A stretch of DNA of 64,000 bases from Steroidobacter agaridevorans (GCF_009932555.1 NZ_BLJO01000012.1:117291-181290), one strand, 5' to 3'. Numbered from the stretch's first letter, positions 9,377 to 17,307 are shown. Numbers and translations: made by a program. The notes: generated by a model not told the origin, from the sequence alone.

Positions 9377-9546
9377 AGCGGATTCCTTCCATGCGCCAGT
9401 TCGTGCGAAAGATCTCTGTTTGTGCGCTCGTCGTGACGATGCTGTCGGTCGGTGGCTGCAGCGGCAACGTCGGTGTCGGTGTCAGCGTCGGCGTGCCGAT
9501 CGGGAATCACGGGTATATGAGTGTCGGAACGAGTCGCTGGCGCTGA
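9373..9546 (+). CDS. Small lipoprotein, 57 residues
   Basis: This reading frame starts with a GTG that overlaps the stop of the VOC lipoprotein gene (GTGA); ATG at 9391 is an alternative start. The product has a basic N-terminus, a hydrophobic segment (SVCALVVTMLSVGG) and a lipobox cysteine at residue 29. The mature peptide is only about 29 residues, rich in Gly and Val in an alternating GVGVSVGV pattern. This suggests an outer-membrane or periplasmic lipopeptide. Function is unknown; overlap with the upstream lipoprotein suggests a linked role. Confidence 0.65.
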   Translation: MKRIPSMRQFVRKISVCALVVTMLSVGGCSGNVGVGVSVGVPIGNHGYMSVGTSRWR

Positions 9547-9558
9547 ACGGATCAGCGC
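9540..9558. terminator. Hairpin over both stop codons of convergent genes
   Basis: GCGCTGA at 9540-9546 and TCAGCGC at 9552-9558 form a perfect 7-bp stem with a 5-base loop. The left arm contains the stop of the small lipoprotein gene and the right arm the stop of the convergent nuclease gene. There is no U-run, so it is a possible bidirectional terminator or 3'-end stabiliser. Confidence 0.4.
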
Positions 9559-10475
9559 TCGTTGCGAAACGCCCAGCGCAACACCTCGGTGAGCCGATAG
9601 CCCGCCAGCGTGAGTCGCTGCTCGGCGACTTGCAGGGATTCGTCGAGATAGCGTTTGGGTTGCTCCGGCGCGGTCTTGGCGGAGTCGCTGGCGCGCAGGT
9701 CGGGGCCGTACGCGAGCGTGGTGGCGAGCTGATAGCTTTCCCGGGCCCATTCCGAAAATTCCGTCGCGCTTTTGAACGGTTGCAGCCTGAACTGCGAGCG
9801 CGGCACGCGACGCATGAGATCTTCGCCGCGCTCCATGGCCAACTCGGGCTCGCCGTCGCGGCTGACGCGGTCGTCCCAATACCAATGCAACGACACGGGC
9901 TCCGCGGCGACGGGATCCAGCACGAACTGCAGGCTGCCGCCGCGATCGCCTTCCGGAAAACGTTTGGATACTTGCGAGACGCTGTGCAGTGGCTGATGAA
10001 TGTCGCCAACCAGATGAAATATCCACGCAAGCGCGACCGCTCGCTCACTCGCGGAAGCGCGCGGATCGGACGCGACGCTCAGATTCAGCGCGAACGCTTC
10101 ATACGCCGCACCCTCCGGCACATCTTCCGGCAGCTTCGCGGGAGGCGACGATTTGTCGACGATGGGCCGGGACCAGTAATGCCAGGTGGGATGATCGTGA
10201 ATGCTGCCACGGGTGTCGTCCGGCCAGCGGGCCAGTTCCAGAAAGATGCGACGGCCGCGTTCCTCGCCCTTGGCCCGGCCGATGGCCACCTCGAAGGCGC
10301 CGCGATCCGGATGTTTCTCGGCCAACGCCACCACTCGTTCGACGATCCGCCGGTCTTGTGCACTCAGCTCGTCATAAGCAATCGCTGCGCTGACCATATG
10401 TCCCGGGCGGGACCAGGCCAGCGCCGTCGAACAAGGAAGGGCGACAGCCAGCAGCAGGGCGATGAATGGCTTCAT
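9552..10475 (-). CDS. S1/P1-type nuclease, secreted
   Basis: This 307-residue protein fits the zinc-dependent S1/P1 nuclease family, which cuts single-stranded DNA and RNA. The start at 10475 (MKPFIALLLAVALPCSTALA) gives a clear Sec signal peptide. After cleavage the mature protein begins WSRPGH, where the N-terminal Trp and nearby His bind the zinc cluster in this family. Further ligand-like blocks are WIFHLVGDIHQPLHSVS and the preceding HDHPTWHYW. The frame stays open ten codons further upstream, but that would hide the signal peptide. It probably acts in the periplasm or outside the cell for nucleotide scavenging. Confidence 0.88.
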   Translation of the reverse strand: MKPFIALLLAVALPCSTALAWSRPGHMVSAAIAYDELSAQDRRIVERVVALAEKHPDRGAFEVAIGRAKGEERGRRIFLELARWPDDTRGSIHDHPTWHYWSRPIVDKSSPPAKLPEDVPEGAAYEAFALNLSVASDPRASASERAVALAWIFHLVGDIHQPLHSVSQVSKRFPEGDRGGSLQFVLDPVAAEPVSLHWYWDDRVSRDGEPELAMERGEDLMRRVPRSQFRLQPFKSATEFSEWARESYQLATTLAYGPDLRASDSAKTAPEQPKRYLDESLQVAEQRLTLAGYRLTEVLRWAFRNER

Positions 10476-10628
10476 TGCGAATCCATGAAATTGAACGGCC
10501 GCCATCGATACCAGAGCGAGCGCCCCCCGAGGGGTGGCGTGCGCTCGAACCAGTGTTGCATGAAATGGTTCGCGGCGAGTAGCGAGAAGACTCGTTACGC
10601 GAGCCTGTGACGGGCGACGCTTTTCTTC

Positions 10629-10661
10629 CCCTGCCCGGAGCGGCTACGCTACCGGGCGGGG
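10629..10661 (+). promoter_or_regulatory. Strong leader hairpin overlapping the ribosome-binding site
   Basis: The arms 10629-10642 and 10647-10661 form a 14-bp GC-rich stem with one T-G wobble, one bulged A (10651) and a GCTA tetraloop. The 3' arm runs into the GGGGAGG ribosome-binding sequence (about 10658-10664) of the gene starting at 10671. The fold would hide part of that site, so translation of the first retron-operon gene could be controlled at RNA level. No U-run follows, so it is not a standard terminator. Confidence 0.5.
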
Positions 10662-10670
10662 AGGATACGC

Positions 10671-12539
10671 ATGGCGGACTGGCTCAAGGCTGCCGAGACG
10701 AAGCAGCTCAGGGAATCGATCGACTGGCATCTGGCGAATGTCGCCAACGACCGTGCCTTGCGCGATCGCCTCGAAGGCATGGCCGCCACGCGCCGGTTCC
10801 AGGCGCTCGCATGGTATTGGGCGCCGCGGCTGTACAAGCGCAGTCGCGCCGTATTCCTGCCCTTCATCCAGCAGCATTTCGCCGAACATTTCAGCGATCC
10901 GGACAACAATCGTTGGGACGCGATCGCCTGGAGCGGCGACGTCGCGGCCTCGCTCGATCCGTGGCTGGTCGAACTGGAGGAGCGGGGCGAGGTGCGGCTG
11001 TTCCGCCGCCTGTATGAGTGGAAGCATCGCAAGTCCGTCGGCTGGGGACTGAACGCCGAAGTCTGGCGCAAGGATCTGCTCCAGCGCTTCAAGGACGCCT
11101 CGGTGGCCCGGCGTTCGCAAGTGCTGCAGATGTTCGAGTCGCACGCCGAGCTGGACGAGCCAGCTGCGCTCGAGTTGTATCGCATCGATGCGGAGCTCGC
11201 CGAGCCCTTCATCCTCAAACATTTGCCGCGTCGCTGGTTCGGCGATGAGGCGAAGCGCCGCTTGTGGTCCGGGCTTGCGGATCTGGCCACGCAACGCGGC
11301 CGCAACGATTTCTATTTCAAGCTCTATCGTCAGCAGATCGCGCTCGATACCTGGCAGCGGGACACGATGGAGCTGTGCGCGAACATCCCCGATCCCAATG
11401 CGCTGGTCGCGGCGTTGGAGCAGCGTCATCCCGAAGGCGCCTGGCAAGGGTTGGGCAAGCAGTTCCACAAGCTGCTCGAGCTGCGCGGCCGGGACGCGGT
11501 GCCCTATGTGCGCAAACATTTGCGCCATATCTTCAGTTGGCGGGGCAACGACGGTTATGCGGAGATCGTTGCGCTAGCGAAGAAACAGCAGTGGCAGGAT
11601 GTCTGGGCCGCGGTGATCGTGACTTGCGGCAACCCCAATCAATATAACGAAGCGGTCCGCGAAGTGCTCAAGGACAACTCGGTGTCCGATGCCGAGCGCG
11701 TCCGTCGTCTGTCGATGCTGTCCGGTGTTTCCAGCGAATGGAACGGTCTGGGCTGGGGACTGGCCCGAGTGCAGCAGCTCGACGAAGCGAACGCGCTGGA
11801 GATTTACCAGCGTTATCCGGCGATGTTGCGTCAGACGTTCAAGTCGCATGTGACGCCGGCCTGGTCCGATGACTACTACCGGCTGTTCGAGCGCGCCTGG
11901 GACCGCGGCGATGAAGAGCTGGCCGACTATCTCGCCAGTCGCTACGTCACGCGCAGTTATTTCTCGAAAAAGACCAAGAGCAACATCAACGAGCAGGTTG
12001 CCGAGAAGTTCGTGGCGCTGAAACTCGGGGACGAGGACTTCGCCCGTCGCGCGGCCAACGTGCTGACGCTGGTGCCGGCGTATTCGATCTTCGACTACAA
12101 CCGTCTGGTTCGCGAGAACCGGTTGGCCCGCTTGTTGTTCGAGCGCTCGGTCAAGAGTTTCCTCGGTTCGCCCGCCGCCGTGCGCGATCTGGTCGAAGGG
12201 GGCGAGGTGCATGACCAGCAGCTCGCCTATCGAGTGCTTGCCAGCAAAGATGAGCGCGCACAGGAACTGGCTCGCGACAATCTGGATATATTGATTGGCA
12301 CGCTGCTGCGTCCGTTACATCGACGCACTCGATTCGCGGCCTTCGGAGCTCTCGTCAATGCCGCTACCAACCTGGAATGCGCGCGTCGCGTACTGGAAAA
12401 GGCGCGCTCGGCGTTTGCTCTTCCCGACCGGCGGTATCCCAAGGAACAACTGGTCGGATTGATCGCGAAAATCCTGGCCCGCTATCCCGAGCTGGGCGGC
12501 CCGCGGGAACAGCGTGTGATCTATCGTCGCGCCGGGTGA
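10671..12539 (+). CDS. Helical-repeat (ARM/HEAT-like) protein of a retron operon
   Basis: A 622-residue cytoplasmic protein, almost entirely predicted helix, with recurring Leu/Ala/Arg-rich segments and many Trp and Tyr. I see no nuclease, ATPase or membrane motif. Helical solenoids of the ARM/HEAT kind look like this, but the repeats cannot be aligned by eye. The gene begins an operon with the SWIM protein (7 bases downstream) and the reverse transcriptase. From memory, type XIII retrons pair an ARM protein with a WHSWIM protein and the RT, so its likely role is the effector or a partner binding the RT-msDNA complex. The function is inferred from context only. Confidence 0.75.
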   Translation: MADWLKAAETKQLRESIDWHLANVANDRALRDRLEGMAATRRFQALAWYWAPRLYKRSRAVFLPFIQQHFAEHFSDPDNNRWDAIAWSGDVAASLDPWLVELEERGEVRLFRRLYEWKHRKSVGWGLNAEVWRKDLLQRFKDASVARRSQVLQMFESHAELDEPAALELYRIDAELAEPFILKHLPRRWFGDEAKRRLWSGLADLATQRGRNDFYFKLYRQQIALDTWQRDTMELCANIPDPNALVAALEQRHPEGAWQGLGKQFHKLLELRGRDAVPYVRKHLRHIFSWRGNDGYAEIVALAKKQQWQDVWAAVIVTCGNPNQYNEAVREVLKDNSVSDAERVRRLSMLSGVSSEWNGLGWGLARVQQLDEANALEIYQRYPAMLRQTFKSHVTPAWSDDYYRLFERAWDRGDEELADYLASRYVTRSYFSKKTKSNINEQVAEKFVALKLGDEDFARRAANVLTLVPAYSIFDYNRLVRENRLARLLFERSVKSFLGSPAAVRDLVEGGEVHDQQLAYRVLASKDERAQELARDNLDILIGTLLRPLHRRTRFAAFGALVNAATNLECARRVLEKARSAFALPDRRYPKEQLVGLIAKILARYPELGGPREQRVIYRRAG

Positions 12540-12546
12540 GCTCAGC

Positions 12547-14043
12547 ATGTTTGCTTCCATAACCTACGCCAGTCCGAGCGCATTCATCTCCACGCGGGAT
12601 CGAGCGGATTTGTCGATCTCGGCCTCCGAGACGCGGCCGGTGAGCTTTCACGGTGAAGTCGTGCGCAACGGCTTCAACTTGCGCATTGCCTTGCGTGCGC
12701 TCGGCGAGGCGATCTGGTCCGAAGATGTTTGGGAGAGCCAGGCGGACTACGAATCGCGAATCCTGGATCCGGTCATCACCGTGCATCCGGACCGCCTGTG
12801 GTTCGAGGCGTTCAGTCAGGACATGAGCGCCTACTGTGCGCTGATCGTCGAGCCGGATTCGTTCCGTATGGAAGCGGCACCGAGCTATGGCACGACCAAC
12901 ATCGATTTCACCGCCTGGCTGTGGGGCGCGCTCGGCGAGATGCGCACCAGCCGGCGCACGCACTTTCGCGTCGGTGCCGGAGGCTTCGAAGGCTCGACGG
13001 CCTCGGCTGGCGGCCGGTTTGAAAGCAAGGTCGATATTCCCGATGCCTGGGTGCGCGGCTTTCTGCAGGTGCAGGGTGCGATGGCGCTGCCAGGCACGCG
13101 CTTGTCTGCTCGTGCCGTCGATGTGCTGTCGGCGATTCGTTTCTTGCGCTTCAACAAGGCGAAGGTCAGTCCGCGGGCGCTGCGTTATGAGTTCGAGCCG
13201 GACCAATGCGCGAAGCTGGTGCTGGAGCCGTGGGATCACGTCGTGCCGCTCGAAGGCGCAACGCATGGTTACACGGAGAAGCGCGTCATCCGCACTTGGG
13301 GGCGCCGCCGGTTACGCTTGATCGAGCCGTTGTTGCCATTCGCCGATCGGGTCGATGTTTATCTCAAGGGCCGGGCGTTGCCGAGTTTCTATGCAGTGAA
13401 GCTGCCGGGCATGACGTTCCTGCTGGGATTGAGCAGCTTCGCGGGCGAGGGCGGCTTTGGCGGCTCGTCTGGTTTCGATCTCACCACGCCGACGCAGGAT
13501 GCGACTCACGAATCCGCCGTTCTTCGCGTGCTCGCACCGGCTTTTCATTTGAGCACTGCCGAGGTTGCTGAGCGTGCCGGCATTCCGCTGGCGGATGTTT
13601 CGAAGACCCTCACCTCGCTGAGCTACGCGGGCCGAGTCATGTATGACCTCGAGGCGCAGCGCTGGCGCTATCGTGAGCTGTTCGATCCACCGATCGATGC
13701 CGCTCGGTTCTATCCGCCGGATCCGCGTCGCGAAGCGGCGGCTCAGTTGATAAAGGATGGCGTCAGCGACATCGATGTCACTGCCGAGGACGATCGCAAA
13801 GTGCGTAAGTACAGCGATCCGAATACGGGCGAGAAGATCGTGCGCGAACTGGTGTTCCGGCAATGGCGCATCACTGGCAACTGCGCGAAGGAACAAACGA
13901 CCATCGTCGTCAACGCCGAGGAGCGCATCATCTTCGGTCAGTGCGGTTGTGACTTCTTCAAGGAGCACGTGCTGAACCGCGGTCCGTGCGCGCACATGCT
14001 GGCTTTGTATCAGGCCAGTGCGTCACAACGGGTGGTGCAATGA
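12547..14043 (+). CDS. Winged-helix and SWIM zinc-finger protein (WHSWIM) of a retron operon
   Basis: A 498-residue protein. A winged-helix-like segment spans about residues 324-378 (HLSTAEVAERAGIPLADVSK, then a beta wing). The C-terminus carries a SWIM zinc finger: Cys466-x-Cys468 with Cys481-x-His483. The N-terminal 310 residues are mixed beta/alpha without a recognised motif. SWIM and winged-helix modules bind nucleic acid or protein, so it may read the retron DNA-RNA hybrid. It starts 7 bases after the helical-repeat gene. The RT follows after a 229-bp gap that holds the candidate msr-msd. The name WHSWIM is taken from remembered retron classification. Confidence 0.8.
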   Translation: MFASITYASPSAFISTRDRADLSISASETRPVSFHGEVVRNGFNLRIALRALGEAIWSEDVWESQADYESRILDPVITVHPDRLWFEAFSQDMSAYCALIVEPDSFRMEAAPSYGTTNIDFTAWLWGALGEMRTSRRTHFRVGAGGFEGSTASAGGRFESKVDIPDAWVRGFLQVQGAMALPGTRLSARAVDVLSAIRFLRFNKAKVSPRALRYEFEPDQCAKLVLEPWDHVVPLEGATHGYTEKRVIRTWGRRRLRLIEPLLPFADRVDVYLKGRALPSFYAVKLPGMTFLLGLSSFAGEGGFGGSSGFDLTTPTQDATHESAVLRVLAPAFHLSTAEVAERAGIPLADVSKTLTSLSYAGRVMYDLEAQRWRYRELFDPPIDAARFYPPDPRREAAAQLIKDGVSDIDVTAEDDRKVRKYSDPNTGEKIVRELVFRQWRITGNCAKEQTTIVVNAEERIIFGQCGCDFFKEHVLNRGPCAHMLALYQASASQRVVQ

Positions 14044-14090
14044 GACCTGGGACATTGACAATGCGCGCCGCGATCACGGATAGTCGCGTC

Positions 14091-14231
14091 GCCCGGCGGC
14101 CTGCAGCTAGCCATCTGTCCCTGGTGTTTCGCCAGGGCGGCGCCTTGAGCGCATTACTTCGCCACGGTCCCCACGTACGTAACGCGGGGAGCCATGAGTC
14201 CACGGCCTTGCAGGTAGCCTTGCCGCCGGGC
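14091..14231 (+). ncRNA. Candidate retron msr-msd RNA
   Basis: A 141-bp element begins with GCCCGGCGGC (14091-14100) and ends with its exact reverse complement (14222-14231), like the a1/a2 repeats of retrons. Just inside a1, G14106 and G14110 each sit in an AGC context suitable for the 2',5'-branching guanosine. Next comes a perfect hairpin, CCCTGG/CCAGGG (14119-14124/14132-14137), with loop TGTTTCG, close to the msr hairpin loop of retron Ec86. A short GCGC/GCGC hairpin (14140-14152) and a GGTCCCC/GGGGAGCC hairpin (14166-14172/14186-14193, one bulge) follow; the latter could be the msd stem. The RT start is 41 bases downstream. Placement and structure agree with a retron, but the boundaries are inferred. 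Confidence 0.7.
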
Positions 14232-14272
14232 AATTCCTTTTACGTCGATGTCATGAACCGGAAGGGCGTCCT

Positions 14273-15580
14273 ATGAGAGTCCTGCTGCTCCTGTTCGTGA
14301 TTTATGTGGTCTGGCAGATCTTCGTCCGCTTCTGGCCGAAACGCGCCACGCGCGATCTGTCACGACTCGAGAACGCCGATGACGACGCGGCGGACGAGGA
14401 AGTGCTCGAAACCGTCGCCGTCGACGGCGGTCCGCTCAAGGAACATCATCGTCGTCTCGCGCTCCGTGACGCTCGACTGTTGCCGAAGGCCAAGCCACGG
14501 GCTCACACCTGGCCGCCGAAGCCGAAGCCAAAAGTCATGTCGATGGACGAGGCGACTCGTCTGTTCGCCGGCACGCTGCGCACGAAGAACCGCAAGTTGC
14601 GCGATTTGCGCGGCGACGACGACCAGTTGCGGCGTTATGCCTTGCCGCGCTGGGCTTCGGAAGAAGATATCGCCAATGCGCTCGGCATCAACGTGGCTCG
14701 GATGCGTTACTACAGCATCCATCGAGAGAAGGAGCGCGTTTCGCACTATGTGAGCTTTGCGATTCCGAAGCGCAGTGGCGGCGAGCGCATCATCATGGCG
14801 CCGAAGCGTGAGCTGAAGAAGCTGCAGCGCGACCTCGATCGATTGCTCGTGTCGAAGCTGCCGGTTTCTGAGTATGCACATGGGTTTCGTAAGGGGCGGT
14901 CGATTGCCTCTAACGCCAGCGCGCATGTGGGCCGCAAGGTCGTCGTGAAGCTCGACCTGAAAGATTTCTTCCCTTCGCTGCATGTCGGACGGGTGCGAGG
15001 TTTGCTGATCGCGCTCGGCTACAGCTATCCCGTCGCGGCGACGCTTGCGACTTTGATGACCGAGGCTGTGCGTCAGCTGGTGCAAGTGGGGGATGAAATA
15101 TTCCATACACCAGTGGGCGGACGACATGCAGTGCAAGGCGCGCCGACCAGCCCGGGACTCGCGAACGCGCTGACGATCGCATTGGACCGTCGCCTCGCCG
15201 GCGCCGCTCGAGAGCTCGGGTTTACGTACACTCGTTACGCCGACGATCTCACCTTAAGCGGTGACGATGCAGGCAAGGCGCGCCAGCTGATTCGCACCTG
15301 TCAGCGCATCGTGCATGCGGAGGGATTCGCGCTCAATGACGCCAAGACTCGCGTCATGACTCAGCGTGGCGCGCAGCTGGTGACGAGCGTGACTGTGAAT
15401 CGAGAGAAAGGATTGTCGCGGCGTCGGCGCCGTCTGTTGCGGGCCGAGTTGCATCGAGCTCAGCGTGAGGGCGGCGATGCCACGCTGTGGCGCAAGCTGC
15501 GTGGCAAGCTGGCTTTCGTATCGATGCTGAATGCGCGTCAGGCGGATGCGCTGGCAAAGAACGTTCGCTTTCCAGGCTGA
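14273..15580 (+). CDS. Retron-type reverse transcriptase
   Basis: A 435-residue RNA-directed DNA polymerase. Fingers/palm motifs are seen in order: HGFRKGRS (203-210), NASAH (214-218, the retron region X motif NAxxH), DLKDFFPS (228-235), QGAPTSP (288-294), the catalytic YADD (322-325), and VTSVTVN (370-376) where retron region Y usually has VTG. A GAAGGG ribosome-binding sequence 7 bases upstream supports ATG 14273. Residues 3-20 are strongly hydrophobic, a possible membrane segment not expected in retron RTs; a later start at Met89 or Met91 would remove it. The enzyme should prime from the branch G of the adjacent RNA to make msDNA. Confidence 0.9.
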   Translation: MRVLLLLFVIYVVWQIFVRFWPKRATRDLSRLENADDDAADEEVLETVAVDGGPLKEHHRRLALRDARLLPKAKPRAHTWPPKPKPKVMSMDEATRLFAGTLRTKNRKLRDLRGDDDQLRRYALPRWASEEDIANALGINVARMRYYSIHREKERVSHYVSFAIPKRSGGERIIMAPKRELKKLQRDLDRLLVSKLPVSEYAHGFRKGRSIASNASAHVGRKVVVKLDLKDFFPSLHVGRVRGLLIALGYSYPVAATLATLMTEAVRQLVQVGDEIFHTPVGGRHAVQGAPTSPGLANALTIALDRRLAGAARELGFTYTRYADDLTLSGDDAGKARQLIRTCQRIVHAEGFALNDAKTRVMTQRGAQLVTSVTVNREKGLSRRRRRLLRAELHRAQREGGDATLWRKLRGKLAFVSMLNARQADALAKNVRFPG

Positions 15581-15582
15581 CC

Positions 15583-15606
15583 GCCGGCGGCCCGAGTGCC
15601 GCCGGC
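15583..15606 (+). terminator. Probable terminator of the retron operon
   Basis: Two bases after the RT stop, GCCGGCGG (15583-15590) and CCGCCGGC (15599-15606) form a perfect 8-bp stem with an 8-base loop. A T-richer stretch (TGTTTCTC) follows on the + strand. It separates the RT gene from the convergent GDPD gene. Confidence 0.6.
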
Positions 15607-15627
15607 AGCCTGTTTCTCAACGAGGGA

Positions 15628-16908
15628 CTACTTCAATCCCATGCAGTTCGCGTAGTAGGTCACGGTCGCCGGCCAGTCGGAGAAGATGCCGATGACGCCG
15701 ACCTTGCGGGCGAGCACGTCCAGCGCCTTGTACATGTCGCTGTCTTTCTTCAGCGCCCGACCGGTCGGATCGAAGGCGTAGTAGAAGCCCGCGCCGGCGC
15801 CGCCGTTACGCAGGTCGGCACGCTCGAACGACCAGGTGATGATGTCGAAGCCGAGGCTCTTGATGTCGAGCGCGTACTGCGACGGCACGATCTCATCGTT
15901 GCTGTTCACCGCCAGCAACACGCCGATCGGCGGAGCGATGATCTTCACGCCCTGTTTCTTGAGCTGCTTCAGCTCTTCGAGCGTCAGGCGCGGGAAGTTG
16001 GGCGACGACGGGTCGACGTCATCGAGATACACCGCCTGCTGACCGAAGCGCGGCTCGTTCTTGATCCAGTACAGAACGTCGCGGACATCGAACGACTGCG
16101 GATACACGTCCCTCGGATGCACACCCGCGGCCTTGAACTCGTCGATCATCGCCTGCGCGTAGCCTTCCTGGCCGCCGAACACGGTCTGCAGGCGCTGCGG
16201 ATTGCCCGCCTTCAGTTCCGGCGTGTGCTTGACGCCGAGCTTCTTGTTCAGCGCGATGCTCTCACGCAGCGTGAGCAGGGTGCCGCGGCTGTTGTAGAGA
16301 TCGGTGCGGAACGAGGCGGTGCCGCCGAGATAACCCTTCGCGGTGGTCGCGTTCGGGTTGGATGCATCCATCTTGCCCTTCAGCGTCTTGAACTGGGCGA
16401 GAGTGATATCACTGGCGCAGCACTTGGGGCTGGAGCCCGGGCCGGACCACGGCACCGTGCAAGAGGCGTTCAATTCGGTGTCGACGATGTTGGTGGTGGT
16501 GTGCAGATCGCACTCGTCGTGACGGCACACCAGCTCGCCGTCCTTGGTGAAAGTCACATCGCATTCGACTACGCCCGCGCCCTGGCGCGCGCCGGCTTCA
16601 TACGATTCCTTGGTGTGTTCCGGGAACTGCAGCGGCGCACCGCGATGCGCGATGGAGAAGTTGGACTTGTAGAACGGTCCGGCTTTGCAGCTCTGCAGCT
16701 TGTCTTTCAGACGGCTGTCGTCGAGTCCGTCGATCAGGAAGAACGGGCGATCGCCGAGCTGCACGGAAGTGCGCGCCGGGAAGCCTCTGTCGTCATGACG
16801 ATCGCCGTAGCCATCGTCGCCGCGGCCGTAATCGCCGGCCAGCGAGGCAAAGGAACAAAGCGCAGCCAGCAAAGCCGCGGGCGCGGCCAACTGCAAAGGA
16901 TGTGGCAT
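15628..16908 (-). CDS. Glycerophosphodiester phosphodiesterase, exported
   Basis: This 426-residue protein has an N-terminal signal peptide (AALLAALCSFASLAG, residues 11-25), a Gly/Asp-rich linker, and a GDPD TIM barrel. Catalytic residues are visible as His88-Arg89 (AHRGAP), Glu97, Glu115 and Asp117 (ECDV) and His130. The family releases glycerol-3-phosphate from glycerophosphodiesters, here outside the cytoplasm. The barrel has a Cys-rich insertion (residues about 148-172), as in larger periplasmic members. It faces the retron operon tail to tail and has no operon partner. Confidence 0.88.
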   Translation of the reverse strand: MPHPLQLAAPAALLAALCSFASLAGDYGRGDDGYGDRHDDRGFPARTSVQLGDRPFFLIDGLDDSRLKDKLQSCKAGPFYKSNFSIAHRGAPLQFPEHTKESYEAGARQGAGVVECDVTFTKDGELVCRHDECDLHTTTNIVDTELNASCTVPWSGPGSSPKCCASDITLAQFKTLKGKMDASNPNATTAKGYLGGTASFRTDLYNSRGTLLTLRESIALNKKLGVKHTPELKAGNPQRLQTVFGGQEGYAQAMIDEFKAAGVHPRDVYPQSFDVRDVLYWIKNEPRFGQQAVYLDDVDPSSPNFPRLTLEELKQLKKQGVKIIAPPIGVLLAVNSNDEIVPSQYALDIKSLGFDIITWSFERADLRNGGAGAGFYYAFDPTGRALKKDSDMYKALDVLARKVGVIGIFSDWPATVTYYANCMGLK

Positions 16909-16974
16909 TGAACTCTCCTGCGAGTGAGATAGGGAGTCCGGCGCGCATTGTTGGTTAACTTAATGGCGCTCGAA

Positions 16975-16994
16975 CCGGCGTAGAGATACGCCGG
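16975..16994. repeat. Perfect hairpin upstream of the GDPD gene
   Basis: CCGGCGTA at 16975-16982 and TACGCCGG at 16987-16994 are exact inverted repeats with a GAGA loop. The site lies about 70 bases upstream of the GDPD start and about 95 bases past the end of the DUF3562 gene, both on the minus strand. It may terminate the latter without a U-run, or be an operator of the former. Confidence 0.4.
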
Positions 16995-17088
16995 CGAAGT
17001 TCAATGCAGGTTGCGATTCGATGATCGCTCGATGACAACCGAACGAATCCGGGTGTCGGCCGGTCCCGAACGGAACCGGGTGGGGGGA

Positions 17089-17307
17089 TCAGCTGTTGGT
17101 ACGTTCCGCGTGCAGCGTGTTGCGCACCAGGCGGGTCGCGATGACCGACACGAAGGTCTTGACTCGGGCTTGCGAATTCAGGCGCGCGTGTTCGATTTCG
17201 TACAGCTCGCGCACATGCTCGATCGGGGTGTCGCTCTCCTTGGCGAGAGCTTCGATGGCTTGTTGCTGTTTGGCCGGATCACCTGCGGTGTTGCGCAAGA
17301 CGGTCAT
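17089..17307 (-). CDS. Small DUF3562-type protein
   Basis: A 72-residue soluble protein with the pattern EALAKESDTPIEHVRELYE followed by a helical VKTFVSVIATRLVRNTL, as I recall for DUF3562 proteins. These small proteins occur in many beta- and gammaproteobacteria. The function is unknown, although the first half resembles a helix-turn-helix. A GGAGGG ribosome-binding sequence lies just before the ATG, supporting the start. No operon partner is seen. Confidence 0.75.
   Translation of the reverse strand: MTVLRNTAGDPAKQQQAIEALAKESDTPIEHVRELYEIEHARLNSQARVKTFVSVIATRLVRNTLHAERTNS

Noticed and set aside
14098..14220. Near-direct repeats CGGCCTGCAGCTAGCC and CGGCCTTGCAGGTAGCC as target-site duplications
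   Set aside because: They differ at several positions and lie inside the exact inverted repeats; pairing within the msr-msd explains them better than an insertion footprint.
15628..16908. Exported GDPD as part of the retron operon
   Set aside because: It is on the opposite strand, separated from the RT by a probable terminator, and is a common metabolic enzyme.
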